Below the pieces are notes generated by a model. That model did not search any database. It had not been told where the DNA came from and was given only the letters and a program-made list of their open reading frames with translations. Both the position numbers and the translations under genes were made by a program. Below, piece after piece: positions 1-11,335 of a DNA stretch of 64,000 nucleotides (its first letter is position 1; each line of letters opens with the position of its first letter). Location of the stretch: positions 24,599,001 to 24,663,000 of the forward strand of contig NC_057916.1 of the NCBI RefSeq assembly GCF_018873765.1, in the 5' to 3' direction. The DNA comes from Telopea speciosissima. Taxonomy: Eukaryota; Streptophyta; Magnoliopsida; Proteales; Proteaceae.

Positions 1-1229
1 CCTCAAATGGGGCGCAAGGGGGGGGGGGTCCAAATCCATGAGATCTTTTAAGCCTTTAACATATTATCTTCCTGTTTAACCTGGTTACATTACAAGTAGA
101 GGTCCAATATGTGTAAGAAATTGGATTTTAAGTTTAGTTCGAGAATTATAATTCATCAAATACTTCCCTTCCCAAATCAATTTCTAAGCTCTTATAAGAT
201 TGTAATCAGCCCATTTGACAGGCCACATGTATTCAATATGTTTGACGAGTTTTCTATAAATTAAAGTTAACTCCTTGATCATAGGGTGGACTCCCAGCCA
301 TAACAATTCATTTTCTTCCTCAGTTCTCTTGAAGTTCCATGATTCAAATCTGAAGCTACTATAGTTCTCTTCATCAACAAACGAACAGTTCAGATCGAGA
401 TTTTCTTTTTGAATTTTATTCTGCGACTCTAATTTTAATTCTCTGCAATTGAGACACTCTCTGTGATTCTTCTAGTTCCACTGATGTGATGTGTTAATTA
501 TTTTCAAGTTTGTTCTAATTGATCATTTGAACCTTCTACATTTTGTTTCTCCAGATCCGTTCTCCAGTACAATTTCATACAATTCTTATTCTTCAAGTTA
601 TTGAATCTCTTCCAAACACTAATCTGGTGATCTGATTTGACTTTTTTAATCATGTTCCTAGTTTAATTCCATTTGTACTATTCCTCTTCCATATATGGAT
701 GCTTTAGTGCTCTAGTTTAAGTAGGCTTTCTATTCCTAGTCGTATTAGGATTTGGAAATATGGTTACTGAAAACAAAACTGTTACAACCGCTTATCCCAA
801 AAGTTAGATCTGTTAAGGGCCACAACAATGTATATTAGCACATAACATAACCCCTCTCCCCACCCCTCCCACACGTAGGCCCACATACGCACATGGCTCT
901 GCACGTGGCACTAAGGGGGCACAATGCACAACCAACGCATAGGGGGCACAACAACAGATAACACAAACCCCTCACTCTTACCAGGGATCGAACACTCGAC
1001 CTCCCACAGTTCTGATACAATTGTAACAAAGTAAAAACAATAATAATAACCAGCAAAGAAGAAGAAAGAATGGAGAGAAGGACTACCGATTTGGAGAAAA
1101 GAGGGCATCCCCAATTGGTAGCAACATAGTGTATTTACAACAACAAACTTAGTTCCAACTAAATGGGGTTGGTTACATGGATCCATTCAGAGCAAATTTA
1201 GTTATTATAAATAGTGTATTATAATAACT
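1..1229. other. gene-less AT-rich stretch
   Basis: No coding exon is recognisable on either strand. The DNA is AT-rich, with a short G run near the left edge. The segment near 840-1020 is CA/CCC-rich and gives minus-strand open frames of low-complexity composition that match nothing I know. A few telomere-like or poly-T words occur but no structured repeat is evident. Confidence 0.5.
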
Positions 1230-1231
1230 AG

Positions 1232-1420
1232 AGAAAATTACTTGGATACCCCCCTAAACTATGGCCTTTTTGCTTAGTATCCCCAACTTTTAAAACAATT
1301 ACTTGACCACCCCTTGCATTTTACCAATTCTTTCAAGTAGGTACTGTCCGTTAGTTTAGTGATGATGTCATCAGTTAAATTTTTTTGTAATGCCTAAATT
1401 ACCATTAAAGGGTAGTGAAG
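1232..1420. repeat. Mutator-like terminal repeat, single copy
   Basis: The segment starts with GAGAAAATTACTTGG, followed by C-rich blocks (ACCCCCC, ACCACCCC) and a CCGTTAG word. This matches the style of the terminal repeats at 1819 and 4112 and at 25692 and 27339. No inverted partner was found nearby, so it is probably a solo or degraded terminus. The assignment rests on resemblance of motif order only. Confidence 0.3.
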
Positions 1421-1818
1421 TGACCCCTTTACCCTCTTCTTCCTCCTTCCTAAAATCCAATTTCAGATTCAAACTCTAACCGATTTCAGATTTAAACCCT
1501 AATTAGGGCGATTCCACCGGGGAAGACAAATTTCTGATTTTCGCCTTCCTCTCCTTTTTGCACTTTGAATTCCTCTTTCTTTTAAGAGAACCCACCTTAT
1601 TGTTTCAATTTGGTGATTCTGTTCTTCATTGATTTTTCTGCAAATCAAAGAAATGGACTTGGGAATTGGGATTAACCAAGTTGTCAAGGAAAGTATATTT
1701 ATAGAGTACTTGGGTCTGAGATTGGAGGGTTTTATGATTGTGATTATGTTCAGTTGATAATATAGATTTATGAATGTATGATGTTGATGATGACCGTTGT
1801 ACTCTATATTTTTTTTTA

Positions 1819-4112
1819 GGAAAAATTACATTGTCACCTCCCCTAAGGTTTGTATTAAATACCATGTGATTCCCTGTGTTTTCAAAATATACACCCAGCA
1901 CCTTTAAGTGGGGATGTTAAATATAAAATTTAAATGACAATTTTACCTTTCAATTAAAATAACCCTACTCTTTAACATAAAAAAATGGGACCCACCACTA
2001 GTTCTTCTCTTCTTTCTTCTTCTTCTTCAACCACCGTCCCACTACCCCCGCCCCCACCACCGCTACAACCTTTATCCCTCTATCTCTCTCTCCCCTTCCA
2101 AACCTTAGAATCTTTCTGTTCTCTTTTCACAAGGTCTGTTAGTTTGAGGACTCGTAGTGCATCTCTTAGGGCAAGTTTAATTTCTTTCTCTTCTTCGATC
2201 ATCGTGAGATTCAGTATATATTTTGTGTTTCAAGCGAGTTGTGTTCAGGTGGGACCACTGGTTACGGTGATATCTCTATTCTTTCTTATCACTTCTTCTC
2301 TTCTTTCTTCTATTAGATCTTTCTTTTATTTCTCAGATTACTTCTTATCTCTATTCTTAATCTTCTACATTTCTTCTCCTCGTCGACTAAATTTTGTTTC
2401 TACTCTGTTATTCTGCAAATTCTGATAAAAATGAGCTACTTGGTTATGCCTGCGACACGATACAAAGTAAAGTTGTTTATAGTTGAAATGACCTACAAGG
2501 CCACAACAACAACCTCCTTTATTTTTTTTGTTCTTTTTGAAACAATTTCACGGTATTCTCTGTCAAATATCATGTTGTGTCAAGAAATCATCGAGCGGTC
2601 CTGCGAGTACCGTCACCTGCAAGTGGACCAAGGGGTCAACAAAGAGAACCGGTGTGGTTCCAGCTAGGGCTCTCCGATGCCAAATTTAGATCTCCTGAGC
2701 AAAGAGATGAATAGTGATTATTCAATATGAGTTTTGATGTCCCTCTATGGGGTTGTGTACCTTGTCTTTTATAATAGTGTATGGCGGTGTGGAGAGTCCC
2801 AGTTTAATGAGGAGTGTGCCGTTAAGTGGATAGAGGCCCTGGGTAACAGGGCTCTATCCTGATTGGCCATCTCCCCGCGGGAGGGACTGTCCTGGTGGTA
2901 TCAAGATCCTTGGCTGATAGATACCCACGTGTGGTGATAACATCATTGGTGCTTGAATCCGTCTCGGTGACGTGACTTCTAAGCGGTGGCCTAGAGTCCT
3001 GGTGGTGGCATGAGTCTGTAGTGACACGATTGGGTCATAGACGAGTGGCCCCGGTATCCGTGTACATCACGTCTGCGTCCACGATGCCGCACCTGGGTGA
3101 GAGGTCTCGCCTGGGTGAGAGGTCTCGCCTGGGTGTGGCCGCGCCTGGGTGCAGGCCGCGCCTGGGTGAGGCTGGGTGAGGTCGCGCCTGGGTGCTGGCC
3201 ACGTCCAGGTGGAACCCTCGATTGGTTCTCCTTGGTTCTGGAATGGGTCGCTCTATGACACACGGCAGTCGCTGATTGGTCCGATGAATCTTGGATGTAT
3301 CAAATCAATATATATTTCTCCCTTGTCTCTCCTTCAGATCCGAATAAACCAACGATTGAGATAAGATATCTCCTTGTTTTTATCCTTTTTTATTTATGGA
3401 TCTCTGTAGGAGTTTTTTTTAGTTTTTTGGAATCGTACCCGGTCTATTTGAGAAAACTAGATAAAAAGAACATCTGAAATAAAGGTCTTCCGCTTTGAAA
3501 TCGACTTAGGAAGCGCGACAACTGTGAGTGACTCAAATTTACGTTCTTTCAGCTATCCTGATTTACTGCAATTTAATGTGTCCGTCTTCGTTTCTACTGA
3601 AATAATCAGAAAAACAGAAATTAAAGTGTATCTCCTTTAACCTGGGTAGCTTTTCTTGTTCTTCAGTGGCAGAGTGAAACATGCGGTGAAGATTATTGTA
3701 CTTGTTGCTTCTTAATGAGTGCAATTTGATGATCTAGTTACTGCTACTCCGAGTTTTGTGTTTTTTTTTAATTGCTCGGTGATTTTGGCATGCGCACTCT
3801 GCAAGTCTTGCTGGAATGACGGGCTCCTCCACACTACATGTGGAACGCCGGCATCCAGTAGCAGGGGAAGGGGGGTGGTGAAGTTCGGGCTGCCCTATGG
3901 GCAAAATGGTAAACTCACATCCATTAAGGGTATATTGGTCATTTTAAGACATCCATGATCAACACGTAAGCAACTAACGGAAATGCTCTAACGGAATGGG
4001 GCTGAGTGTAACAAGTACCTTAAACTCAGGGGGTTGGGGTATATATTTTGAAAACACAGGGGGTTGTACTATATTTAGTACAAATCTCAGGGGGCAACAA
4101 TGTAATTTTCCC
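1819..4112. mobile_element. Mutator-like element with about 100-bp inverted ends
   Basis: The left end (from GGAAAAATTACATTG) and the reverse complement of the right end (from GGGAAAATTACATTG) stay aligned for about 100 bp. They share in order a CCCC-rich block, TTTGTA-TAAATA, CCCTGTGTTTTCAAAATATA, and a second C-rich block, with many substitutions. The flanks give only an imperfect 9-bp duplication (T-rich on both sides). The interior has a pyrimidine-rich left arm with a proline/serine-coding open frame at 1985-2425 that looks like chance. To its right is a GC-rich middle of LTR-like sequence with a minisatellite. No transposase is visible, so the element is non-autonomous or has acquired foreign DNA. 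Confidence 0.5.
3089..3215. repeat. GC-rich minisatellite, unit about 17 bp
   Basis: Seven or so imperfect tandem copies of a unit built on CCTGGGTGAGAGGTCTCG. The spacer after CCTGGGTG varies (AGAGGTCTCG, TGGCCGCG, CAGGCCGCG, CTGGCCACG). The block stands out by its high GC content in AT-rich DNA. It creates a spurious arginine/proline-rich open frame on the minus strand (2991-3263), which I do not consider a gene. Confidence 0.75.
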
Positions 4113-4451
4113 TCTTTTTAAATAGGTACTGAAGGAAGAGAATAAATTGTTGTTTTGTATCAATTTCAATATTTATCCAAGCTTCTCTGCTTCCCAGTTA
4201 TTTATTTAGTTCTTTGCCTTTTGAAAGTAATCCGTGAAGATCAGAGTATGAAAAACTTTTTTATTTCTTTTCTGTTCTGTTTTTCTTCTGGGCTCTTAGT
4301 ACAGAGCAAGGAGGAGAACAGTAGCTTAGTTTCAGAGTAAAGGGGAAAAAAGTTGAAACACCTAAATCTATCCGCTTAAAAGCCATTAATTAGATGGTTT
4401 GCTTGCTATAAGGAGGAGGGGGCAACATTTTTGCAAATAGAAAACAGATAC

Positions 4452-4530
4452 CTCCATATATAATCCTGACTGAGTCAGCAACTTCAGCACCAACATTCTG
4501 TCGAAGCCATTTCCTCAATTCAAAATGCAC
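4452..4530 (-). pseudogene. orphan exon of triosephosphate isomerase
   Basis: On the minus strand a 79-bp open segment lies between an AG acceptor (preceded by TGTAACAG) and a GT donor (GTATCTG). It reads 26 codons ending in the diagnostic triosephosphate isomerase signature RIIYGG, preceded by the amphipathic helix LRKWLRQNVGAEVADS. In the family this part precedes the phosphate-binding loop, and plant TPI genes are known to have an intron right after IIYGG. The exon looks like cytosolic-type glycolytic TPI. I could not find the neighbouring upstream exon anywhere between here and 14.9 kb, nor the downstream exon to the left edge. It is therefore best called a captured or relic exon. A real gene with enormous introns, extending left of the window, cannot be fully excluded. 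Confidence 0.7.
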
Positions 4531-5495
4531 CTGTTACATATAAAAAAATACATTAATTTGAAAATATGAAGTCAGAGACATTGTGCCATTGAAAAATCAA
4601 TCTCTGACAGGGAACCTATATAAATTTTGCAATTTACAAAATTTAAGTATTATAGCAAACACAAAGGTCAAAAAACAAAAAAAAGAGAGTTACCCACATT
4701 AGTGTAGAATAGGTTGAGCACATACAATGCAGAGTCACAACCATTTGACATGTCCAACACAGGAAACACTCATGGCCAAACTTTTAGTAGACTTAATTAT
4801 CCAAACTATCACATATGTCAACTCATAGATCCTAAAAGCTATACAAGGCATGCACCAAGCGGCTCATTGTGCCATGGCCGAATATTTTCTATATATATAT
4901 ATATATTATATACCACGGCTCATCAACTGCGCTAGACAGCTGTTGTTAAGATTCCAAGCTTTTAATAATTTCATAAATCAACTGGGAATCAAAATGGCAG
5001 CATCCCAATCCAAAATCTGATCCAGATCAGAATCGATGAGGAATCGATAAGGACTGTTCCAAATATATGCCCTAACCCTAGTGTTTAGAAGAGAATCAGC
5101 CAACCTAAATTGACCAGAATCAAAATCAGCCTTGGCTGATTCTGATCTAAATCGGCCACTCAAGCTAATTCAGCCGATTCGATCCATTTTTAAAACCCTA
5201 AAGTGATCCTTCGACTTGAGCTTGTTGAGTTGTATTAGATTCTCTCTCTCTCTCCTTCGTTTAAAAAGATTTTTTTGTCCCTTATTTAATGGAGGAGAGA
5301 AATAGACACAGGAAGCACTGGCATAGGCTACACTCCCAGACACAGAATATATTGAAGCCTTTGTAAGGTGAAGGCCATGGGAGAGTTGGGTGAACCCACA
5401 TGGACCACTTCAATCCTATGGAACATGAGCAAAGCTATGTTTTCACAATCCCAACCTCCCATCATTTTTTTCCCAAGGTGGGTAACACCAATTAA

Positions 5496-5534
<39 letters not shown>

Positions 5535-6597
5535 CTATACATAAGGACAATAATTGGAAAAAGAATCTAACTATTCCAACATACATTATCTATAAATAAC
5601 CCTTGGGGTGGGAAAATTATCCTCTCCAATTCCCTATTGCTCGGCACTGCTAGTGTGGATGTCCGATACGTGGTAGCTCGGACATCCAATGGTCTCAGAA
5701 CTTCTCTCTCTAAAGGGGCATGAATTTTGGATGAGCAGAGGGTAGAAGCTAGGGTTTTCTAAAAAAGGATTGCTGCTGCAACTTCCCACAATACTCATTT
5801 GCGCACTAGAGAGAGAGAGAGAGATATGCTCCTATCTAATTTTCTTTTAACCAATCCTCATGGGCACTACCGCAACCATCGAAAACAACATGCAATACCA
5901 AAAGTCATCCACGGATAGAGAAAATAAAGATGGAGTCTTAAGGGCTGAAGTAATGGTTGGCAAATGCTCTGTTTTCGATACTCTATCAGACCCTTAAATC
6001 ATAACTCAAACCTGCTACTTGCAACCATACTCCAAACCCAAAAGCCATAAGAGTGCTCTCAGCCATAGCTTCTAATCAGAGACATGTCACAATAAGTGCA
6101 AAGTCTAATCAGTGTCCTACTTTGTTTCTTCAGCGATCCTTCTCCTGTTGTTGCGAATTTTCAGTCAGAGATCCATTACTTGTTGAACTGCCTGTGGGGG
6201 CGGAGGTGGAAGAGAGCAATTCTGAAACAAGGAAATGAAGAGAGAGCATGACTATGAAATTACAAAAAACACCTTATGTAAAAGAGGATATAAGAGATAT
6301 GGTTAAGGGTAAGAAAGAGAGGCTACAAAAGTGTATTGTATTTTTTTTTGGTACGATACAAAAGTGTATTGTAACCGTGTTGGTTACAAACAGCTTTACC
6401 CTTTAACATAGGCCTCCATAGTTGCCCCCCCCCCCCCCACCCCAAGTAATTATCGATTGGCCTGCAATTCTTTGATAGGTTGGCTATTATGGTATATACA
6501 TTATAATAAAATTTTAATTTCACTCCAGCTGTCCATCTAGAGTAATATTGCCCCTTTTGAGGGAAAATTGCTTAGAAGTACAAGATAAGAAGATTAA
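4531..6597. other. intergenic DNA with microsatellites
   Basis: No gene recognised. It contains a TA run near 4891-4906, a long CT microsatellite at about 5501-5531 and a GA run at about 5811-5822. It also contains a fragment (about 5290-5345) resembling one arm of the palindromic MITE described at 6607. An open frame at 6053-6238 has no recognisable motif and is probably chance. Confidence 0.5.
5501..5531. repeat. (CT)n microsatellite
   Basis: Uninterrupted CT dinucleotides following ATTATCT. The length is likely to vary between individuals. Confidence 0.9.
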
Positions 6598-6784
6598 TTA
6601 AAAAATGGTAAAAAGTTCTCTGTCCGGGAGTGTGGTCTATGCCAGCACTCCCATGAGTCTATCTCTCTCCTCCCCATGTGAAAGGACACCTCTACCCCCT
6701 TGTTTTAAGGAGGAGAGAGATAGACACATGGGAGTGCTGGCATAGGCCACACTCCCGTACAGAAAACTGCTTCCCTTAAAAAAT
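6598..6784. mobile_element. palindromic MITE with 9-bp target duplication, copy 1
   Basis: The element body is 6607-6775 (169 bp). Its left half (TCTGTCCGGGAGTGTGG, then GCCAGCACTCCCATG, then CTATCTCTCTCC) is repeated in reverse complement in its right half, so nearly the whole element can fold into a hairpin. It is bounded by the exact 9-bp direct repeat TTAAAAAAT at 6598-6606 and 6776-6784. A 9-bp duplication is the hallmark of Mutator-like transposition. It has no coding capacity. A second copy lies at 25864-26032. Confidence 0.8.
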
Positions 6785-8149
6785 ATAGTTTGACTATGTT
6801 TTACACCTTGTCTTGTAAATCTACTTGTTTTATAATCTTTTTCCTTATCTCAGAGAATATTAAGGAATTGTCTTTTTAGTTGAGGTGTGAAAGTCACACT
6901 TACAATCGATTTGTAGAGCGGATGAAGAGGAACAATATTTATTCTTTGGAAGTGTTGTGGCGAGATCTGGACGAGTTGATTTGGGGTCGAACCGTCCTAC
7001 AAGAAAGGCAACCCTAGGTTGAGGAGTGCCGGTCTGAGCCGGTGGAGTTAGTTCCGGTGTCTAAATTAGATCGTGCACCACAGATAATCTCAAAGATAGA
7101 AAATGTGAGAAGTCAGAGTCCCCCTTTACCTGTGTAGTGCTTGACTATTTATAAGATTCAGATCATAGATCATCATAGGCTTTTGTTGGTACTAGATCAT
7201 TATTTTGATCTATAAATGTATAGGTGGAGCTTCTCTGGTGAGGACATCTGTCCTACAGGGTCATGCCAAATGCATGACTCTAACTCAAGTAAAGTGCATG
7301 ATTTGGGTGAAGTGATCCGACCCTCAACCTATCTGTTAATCGATGGATGTCAGAAGGTCGGCTCTGTTATGACTGACCCGACCTAAAATTATAGTTTTAT
7401 ATGGATCGTTCTATTTTGGTCCGATCTGAAATTCAAATCGGATCGGCTTGTCTGACCTCTATCGATGCCGCGTGTTCCTGTGCAATTGGTTAGGTAGGAT
7501 CGGGAATGATGTTTTGGTCACCCAATGTAAGTTGGAGATGAGACCATGACCCAAACCTTGTAGGAACCACTAATCTACCACCCGAGGACCCTATGGTGAG
7601 AAGCCATACCCAAATCAATAAACTCTTTTCAGTTTTTGCTTTTGTAGCACTACTGGTCGATTGCCACTGGTCTATTGGATGGACCAGTACCAATCGACCA
7701 CTACTAGAAACTTGAATCAGATATGAGCCTGATCAGTCCCATGGCCTGAAACATCATATGGGAGCTCATTCATGTGAACCAAATGGGAAACCAGGCCCTG
7801 TTACTGCATTTGAGCAATGGGTTGATTCATTCGGGTTGATTGGATCAACCAGTCCAATTAACCAATACAGATCTTTGATTAAAAATTGACCAAACCATGT
7901 GGAATACTTGAAGTATCACCCAGAGACCTTTTGGTGTGAAGCCATGACCAGATCCATAAATCCTTTTCAATTTTTGTTGCTGCAGCACCACTGGTCGATT
8001 CATACAAGTTGATTGGATCGACCACTGCTGCTGTCTTTCCAGAATTGAGTCTGGCCTTGGTTTAAAACCTAAACCAAGGGTATCCCTAGACTCCATAGCC
8101 ATTTAAACATCTATTAATGTTTGCTTTTGATTTAATTAACATTAGACTA
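6785..8149. repeat. repeat-derived DNA left of the gypsy LTR
   Basis: No gene recognised. Two related blocks (about 7570-7690 and 7920-8030) share AAGCCAT-ACC, AATAAA-CCTTTTCA-TTTTTG and GCAC-ACTGGTCGATT, so the stretch holds a degraded internal tandem duplication. It may be the 5' part of the long LTR whose 3' end lies at 9443, but I found no clean TG start. Confidence 0.35.
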
Positions 8150-9458
8150 TAAAAACCTGTCCGACGACGCGTATCGGAGTGCTTTTGAGAACCGACAATC
8201 TTTCGAACAAGTAGATCCTAGCCAAGATGAGTGGGAACATGTCATTCATATAGGTGTAATACTGCTGTGCGTTATTTTATTATAAATGAATGTGTTATTT
8301 CATTTTTTTTAAATTCTAGTCTTGAAATTCTGGAACTGTGAATGAAAATGTTGAGATGTTATATTATGATGAAAGGCATATTATTGAAATCATTAGACTA
8401 GATGCTGTATTCGGCTTGGAAATTAAGGGTATGGTGTGTCGTAGTGTGGGATGCGGGAGCACTGTACACTTCATACTTGAAATTGCTAGATTAAATGTCA
8501 TAGCCGGCTTGAAAATGGGAAGTGTGGTGGCCCATAGAAAGGGATGCAGACGATACCACTCAACTCATACGATGTCATATAGAAACATGCGGCTAGGGTT
8601 TATCATTACCCGTACTACGAACCCTTACTAACAGGGGCTAAGGTGTTGGATACCACAAATGTGTGAGGCCAATGTCCTAAGAGGCATTGCTCGGTCAGTT
8701 TGGCTCAACGGGTCACTAGGACAGGTGATGTCTGTTGGCCCATCAGTTAATAGGGCTGGTGGTAGCACAGTGGTAACATAGGATGCTGGTCGAGTTGACC
8801 TTGGGAAGGGATGCCGGAGCTGACTGGTCTTCTCCGACAACTCAATGGATGTATTGCGGGAAGGGGTTAAAAGCCCGCACTAGGGATATACATATTGGAG
8901 ATTGTAGTTGTACTTTACCTAGTGACTTAGATTGTGATGTTAGGTGGACTGGATAACAAAATCTGATATCATGCATATAGGATCTTTGTGTTGCATTTGC
9001 ATTCATGATTTATTGCTCACTCATTAGGCTCAGTAGAGCTCATTCCTCGTGAAATATTTCATTTAGGTGATTTTGCAGGTACTGATTTACAAATGGGATA
9101 TGAAACTGTTGATGAAAATGTTGACCTTCCATCCTCTGCGGTCCTGTGAAGACCTTGTGATTATATAAGCTTGCTTCTATTTGGATATTGTATTTTTGAG
9201 GATAAATGGATATGTATATGGTATAACATAGGTACTTGGGATTTTACCTAATATAATATAATCCATCTTTTGGGTAGTTTTTGTCTTCCGTTGCATTCTG
9301 TTATACTTTATTTGTCTATATATCTCTTTTGGTGTGGTTTGTGACATGTAAGTACTGCTTCTGGATCCTGGTGGATTGGCAGATATCGTAGGATATTCGG
9401 ATCACCCGCTTATTCATCCTAGGGGTGGTTTGGGGATGTGACAGAGTGGTATCAGAGC
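8150..9458 (+). mobile_element. 3' part of a Ty3/gypsy-type LTR plus primer-binding site
   Basis: The stretch ends in GGGATGTGACA at 9443 and is followed after three bases by TGGTATCAGAGC (9447-9458). That is the complement of the 3' end of plant initiator methionine tRNA, the usual minus-strand primer of gypsy and copia elements. A TATATAAGC promoter-like word lies near 9164. The layout resembles long LTRs of Tekay/Del chromoviruses. No gag or pol follows: the DNA after 9460 is AT-rich and then runs into the tandem triplication. This is a truncated LTR with a few internal bases; its left limit is uncertain. Confidence 0.55.
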
Positions 9459-10528
9459 GAAAAGCTTTATTTACATTTACAAACAACAGAAGTAGGATGG
9501 TGGGTGGTCTAGAGACAAAGAAATAAAATTTTTTAAGAAAACATAGAAATAAAGGAATAGAAGAACACAATAGGGGACTAGCTAGGTGTAAAAGTCGATA
9601 ACATTATAATTGAAGAGGCATAAGCTTTTACATTCAAAAAGGAAATCGAAAGTTCTATTTCCAAATATATCATAAATGAAAGTACAACTAATAAGCAGAA
9701 ACAAACACGAACATGAAAATGAAAATTTTATATTCTAGAAAATTAAAATTAGGTCTACTCTTGAGTTGAACCTTAAGCTCGAAATGATAATCAACGACCG
9801 TAGAAACCTACAGACCCAATTATACCGAAATTGGACCTTGACAATCAAGGATTTCTGTGTAATTGAAAGGATAATATATACCTCCAAAACCAAACCATCC
9901 ATATTGAGATGTTATTCAATCGGTGGTCGGACCAAACCCAATGCTTTAATTTAGACACATAGGTGCATATTTTACTAATTCTACCTCATGATCACTGCAT
10001 TTATGTATTTCAAATTTCTTGTTTCAAATCATTTCATTCAAATATTTCACGTACGTAAATATTGTCTAAACATATGAAATATGTTGAACCTTTCTGTTGC
10101 ACCCAAGTAATCTTAAATCCCAAATTCTTTCCTAGAAAATAATCATGGTTTCCGAGGAGCGTGTCCTCGTTCTCCACTTCAACCTTCCAATAACCTTTTG
10201 CTTAGAACACAGAAGTTTCTGCCTTTTCCACAAATGCACTTGAAATTCCACCTGCACATAAACATGAGGTCTTTTCGGCACAATATTCCGATCTACACTA
10301 ATCTATAGAATACATAGAATGTTGTATCCACTCATCATTTTCTTCACATTGTTCTTTTATAAGTGTTTCTATACAATGAAGAAAAAAACCATCCATATTG
10401 AGATGTTATTCAATCGGTGGTCGGACCAAACCCAATGCTTTAATTTAGACATATAGGTGCATATTTTACTAATTCTACCTCATGATCACTTGCATTTATG
10501 TATTTCAAATTTCTTGTTTCAAATCATT

Positions 10529-10777
10529 TCATTCAAATATTTCACGTACGTAAATATTGTCTAAACATATGAAATATGTTGAACCTTTCTGTTGCACCCA
10601 AGTAATCTTAAATCCCAAATTCTTTCCTAGAAAATAATCATGGTTTCCGAGGAGCGTGTCCTCGTTCTCCACTTCAACCTTCCAATAAACCTTTTGCTTA
10701 GAACACAGAAGTTTCTGCCTTTTCCACAAATGCACTTGAAATTCCACCTGCACATAAACATGAGGTCCTTTCGGCAC
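10529..10777 (-). pseudogene. unrecognised open frame in triplication copy 2
   Basis: A frame of about 82 codons without ATG at its start (the first codon is GTG, with a stop a few codons upstream). The product would be basic and aromatic, with segments such as VYVQVEFQVHLWKRQKLL and VYWKVEVENEDTLLGNHDYF. It has no signal peptide, membrane segment or motif that I recognise. The identical frame recurs at 11023-11271, but copy 1 is broken by a one-base deletion. The composition is more protein-like than chance frames here, so it may be a terminal exon or gene fragment that was caught in the tandem duplication. No function can be given. Confidence 0.3.
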
Positions 10778-11022
10778 ATATTCCGATCTACACTAATCTA
10801 TAGAATACATAGAATGTTGTATCCACTCATCATTTTCTTCACATTGTTCTTTTATAAGTGTTTCTATACAATGAAGAAAAAAACCATCCATATTGAGATG
10901 TTATTCAATCGGTGGTCGGACCAAACCCAATGCTTTAATTTAGACATATAGGTGCATATTTTACTAATTCTACCTCATGATCACTGCATTTATGTATTTC
11001 AAATTTCTTGTTTCAAATCATT

Positions 11023-11271
11023 TCATTCAAATATTTCACGTACGTAAATATTGTCTAAACATATGAAATATGTTGAACCTTTCTGTTGCACCCAAGTAAT
11101 CTTAAATCCCAAATTCTTTCCTAGAAAATAATCATGGTTTCCGAGGAGCGTGTCCTCGTTCTCCACTTCAACCTTCCAATAAACCTTTTGCTTAGAACAC
11201 AGAAGTTTCTGCCTTTTCCACAAATGCACTTGAAATTCCACCTGCACATAAACATGAGGTCCTTTCGGCAC
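11023..11271 (-). pseudogene. unrecognised open frame in triplication copy 3
   Basis: Same translated sequence as the frame at 10529-10777, with identical start context and stop. Because the repeat units are almost identical in their non-coding parts as well, identity here shows recent duplication and does not by itself show selection on a protein. Confidence 0.3.
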
Positions 11272-11335
11272 ATATTCCGATCTACACTAATCTATAGAAT
11301 ACATAGAATGTTGTATCCACTCATCATTTTCTTCA

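Larger units (their letters stand above)
9894..11335. repeat. tandem triplication, unit about 494 bp
   Basis: Three head-to-tail copies start at 9894, 10388 and 10883. The third is cut at 11335, about 40 bp short of a full unit. Copies differ by only a handful of single-base changes and indels (for example AATAACC versus AATAAACC, CACTGC versus CACTTGC, CACAATATT versus CACATATT). They must therefore be recent duplications or be kept uniform by conversion. On the minus strand copies 2 and 3 keep an identical open frame of about 82 codons (529-777 and 1023-1271 of the 10-11 kb block). Copy 1 is frameshifted by an indel. Confidence 0.9.

Noticed and set aside
1985..2425. 146-codon serine/proline/leucine-rich forward frame
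   Set aside because: It is pyrimidine-biased DNA at the inner edge of a Mutator-like arm, with polyproline followed by low-complexity Leu/Ser/Phe. No domain is visible and codon use does not look like a gene.
2991..3263. Arg/Pro/Gln-rich open frame on the minus strand
   Set aside because: It is produced by the GC-rich minisatellite at 3089-3215 and has no motif or splice context.
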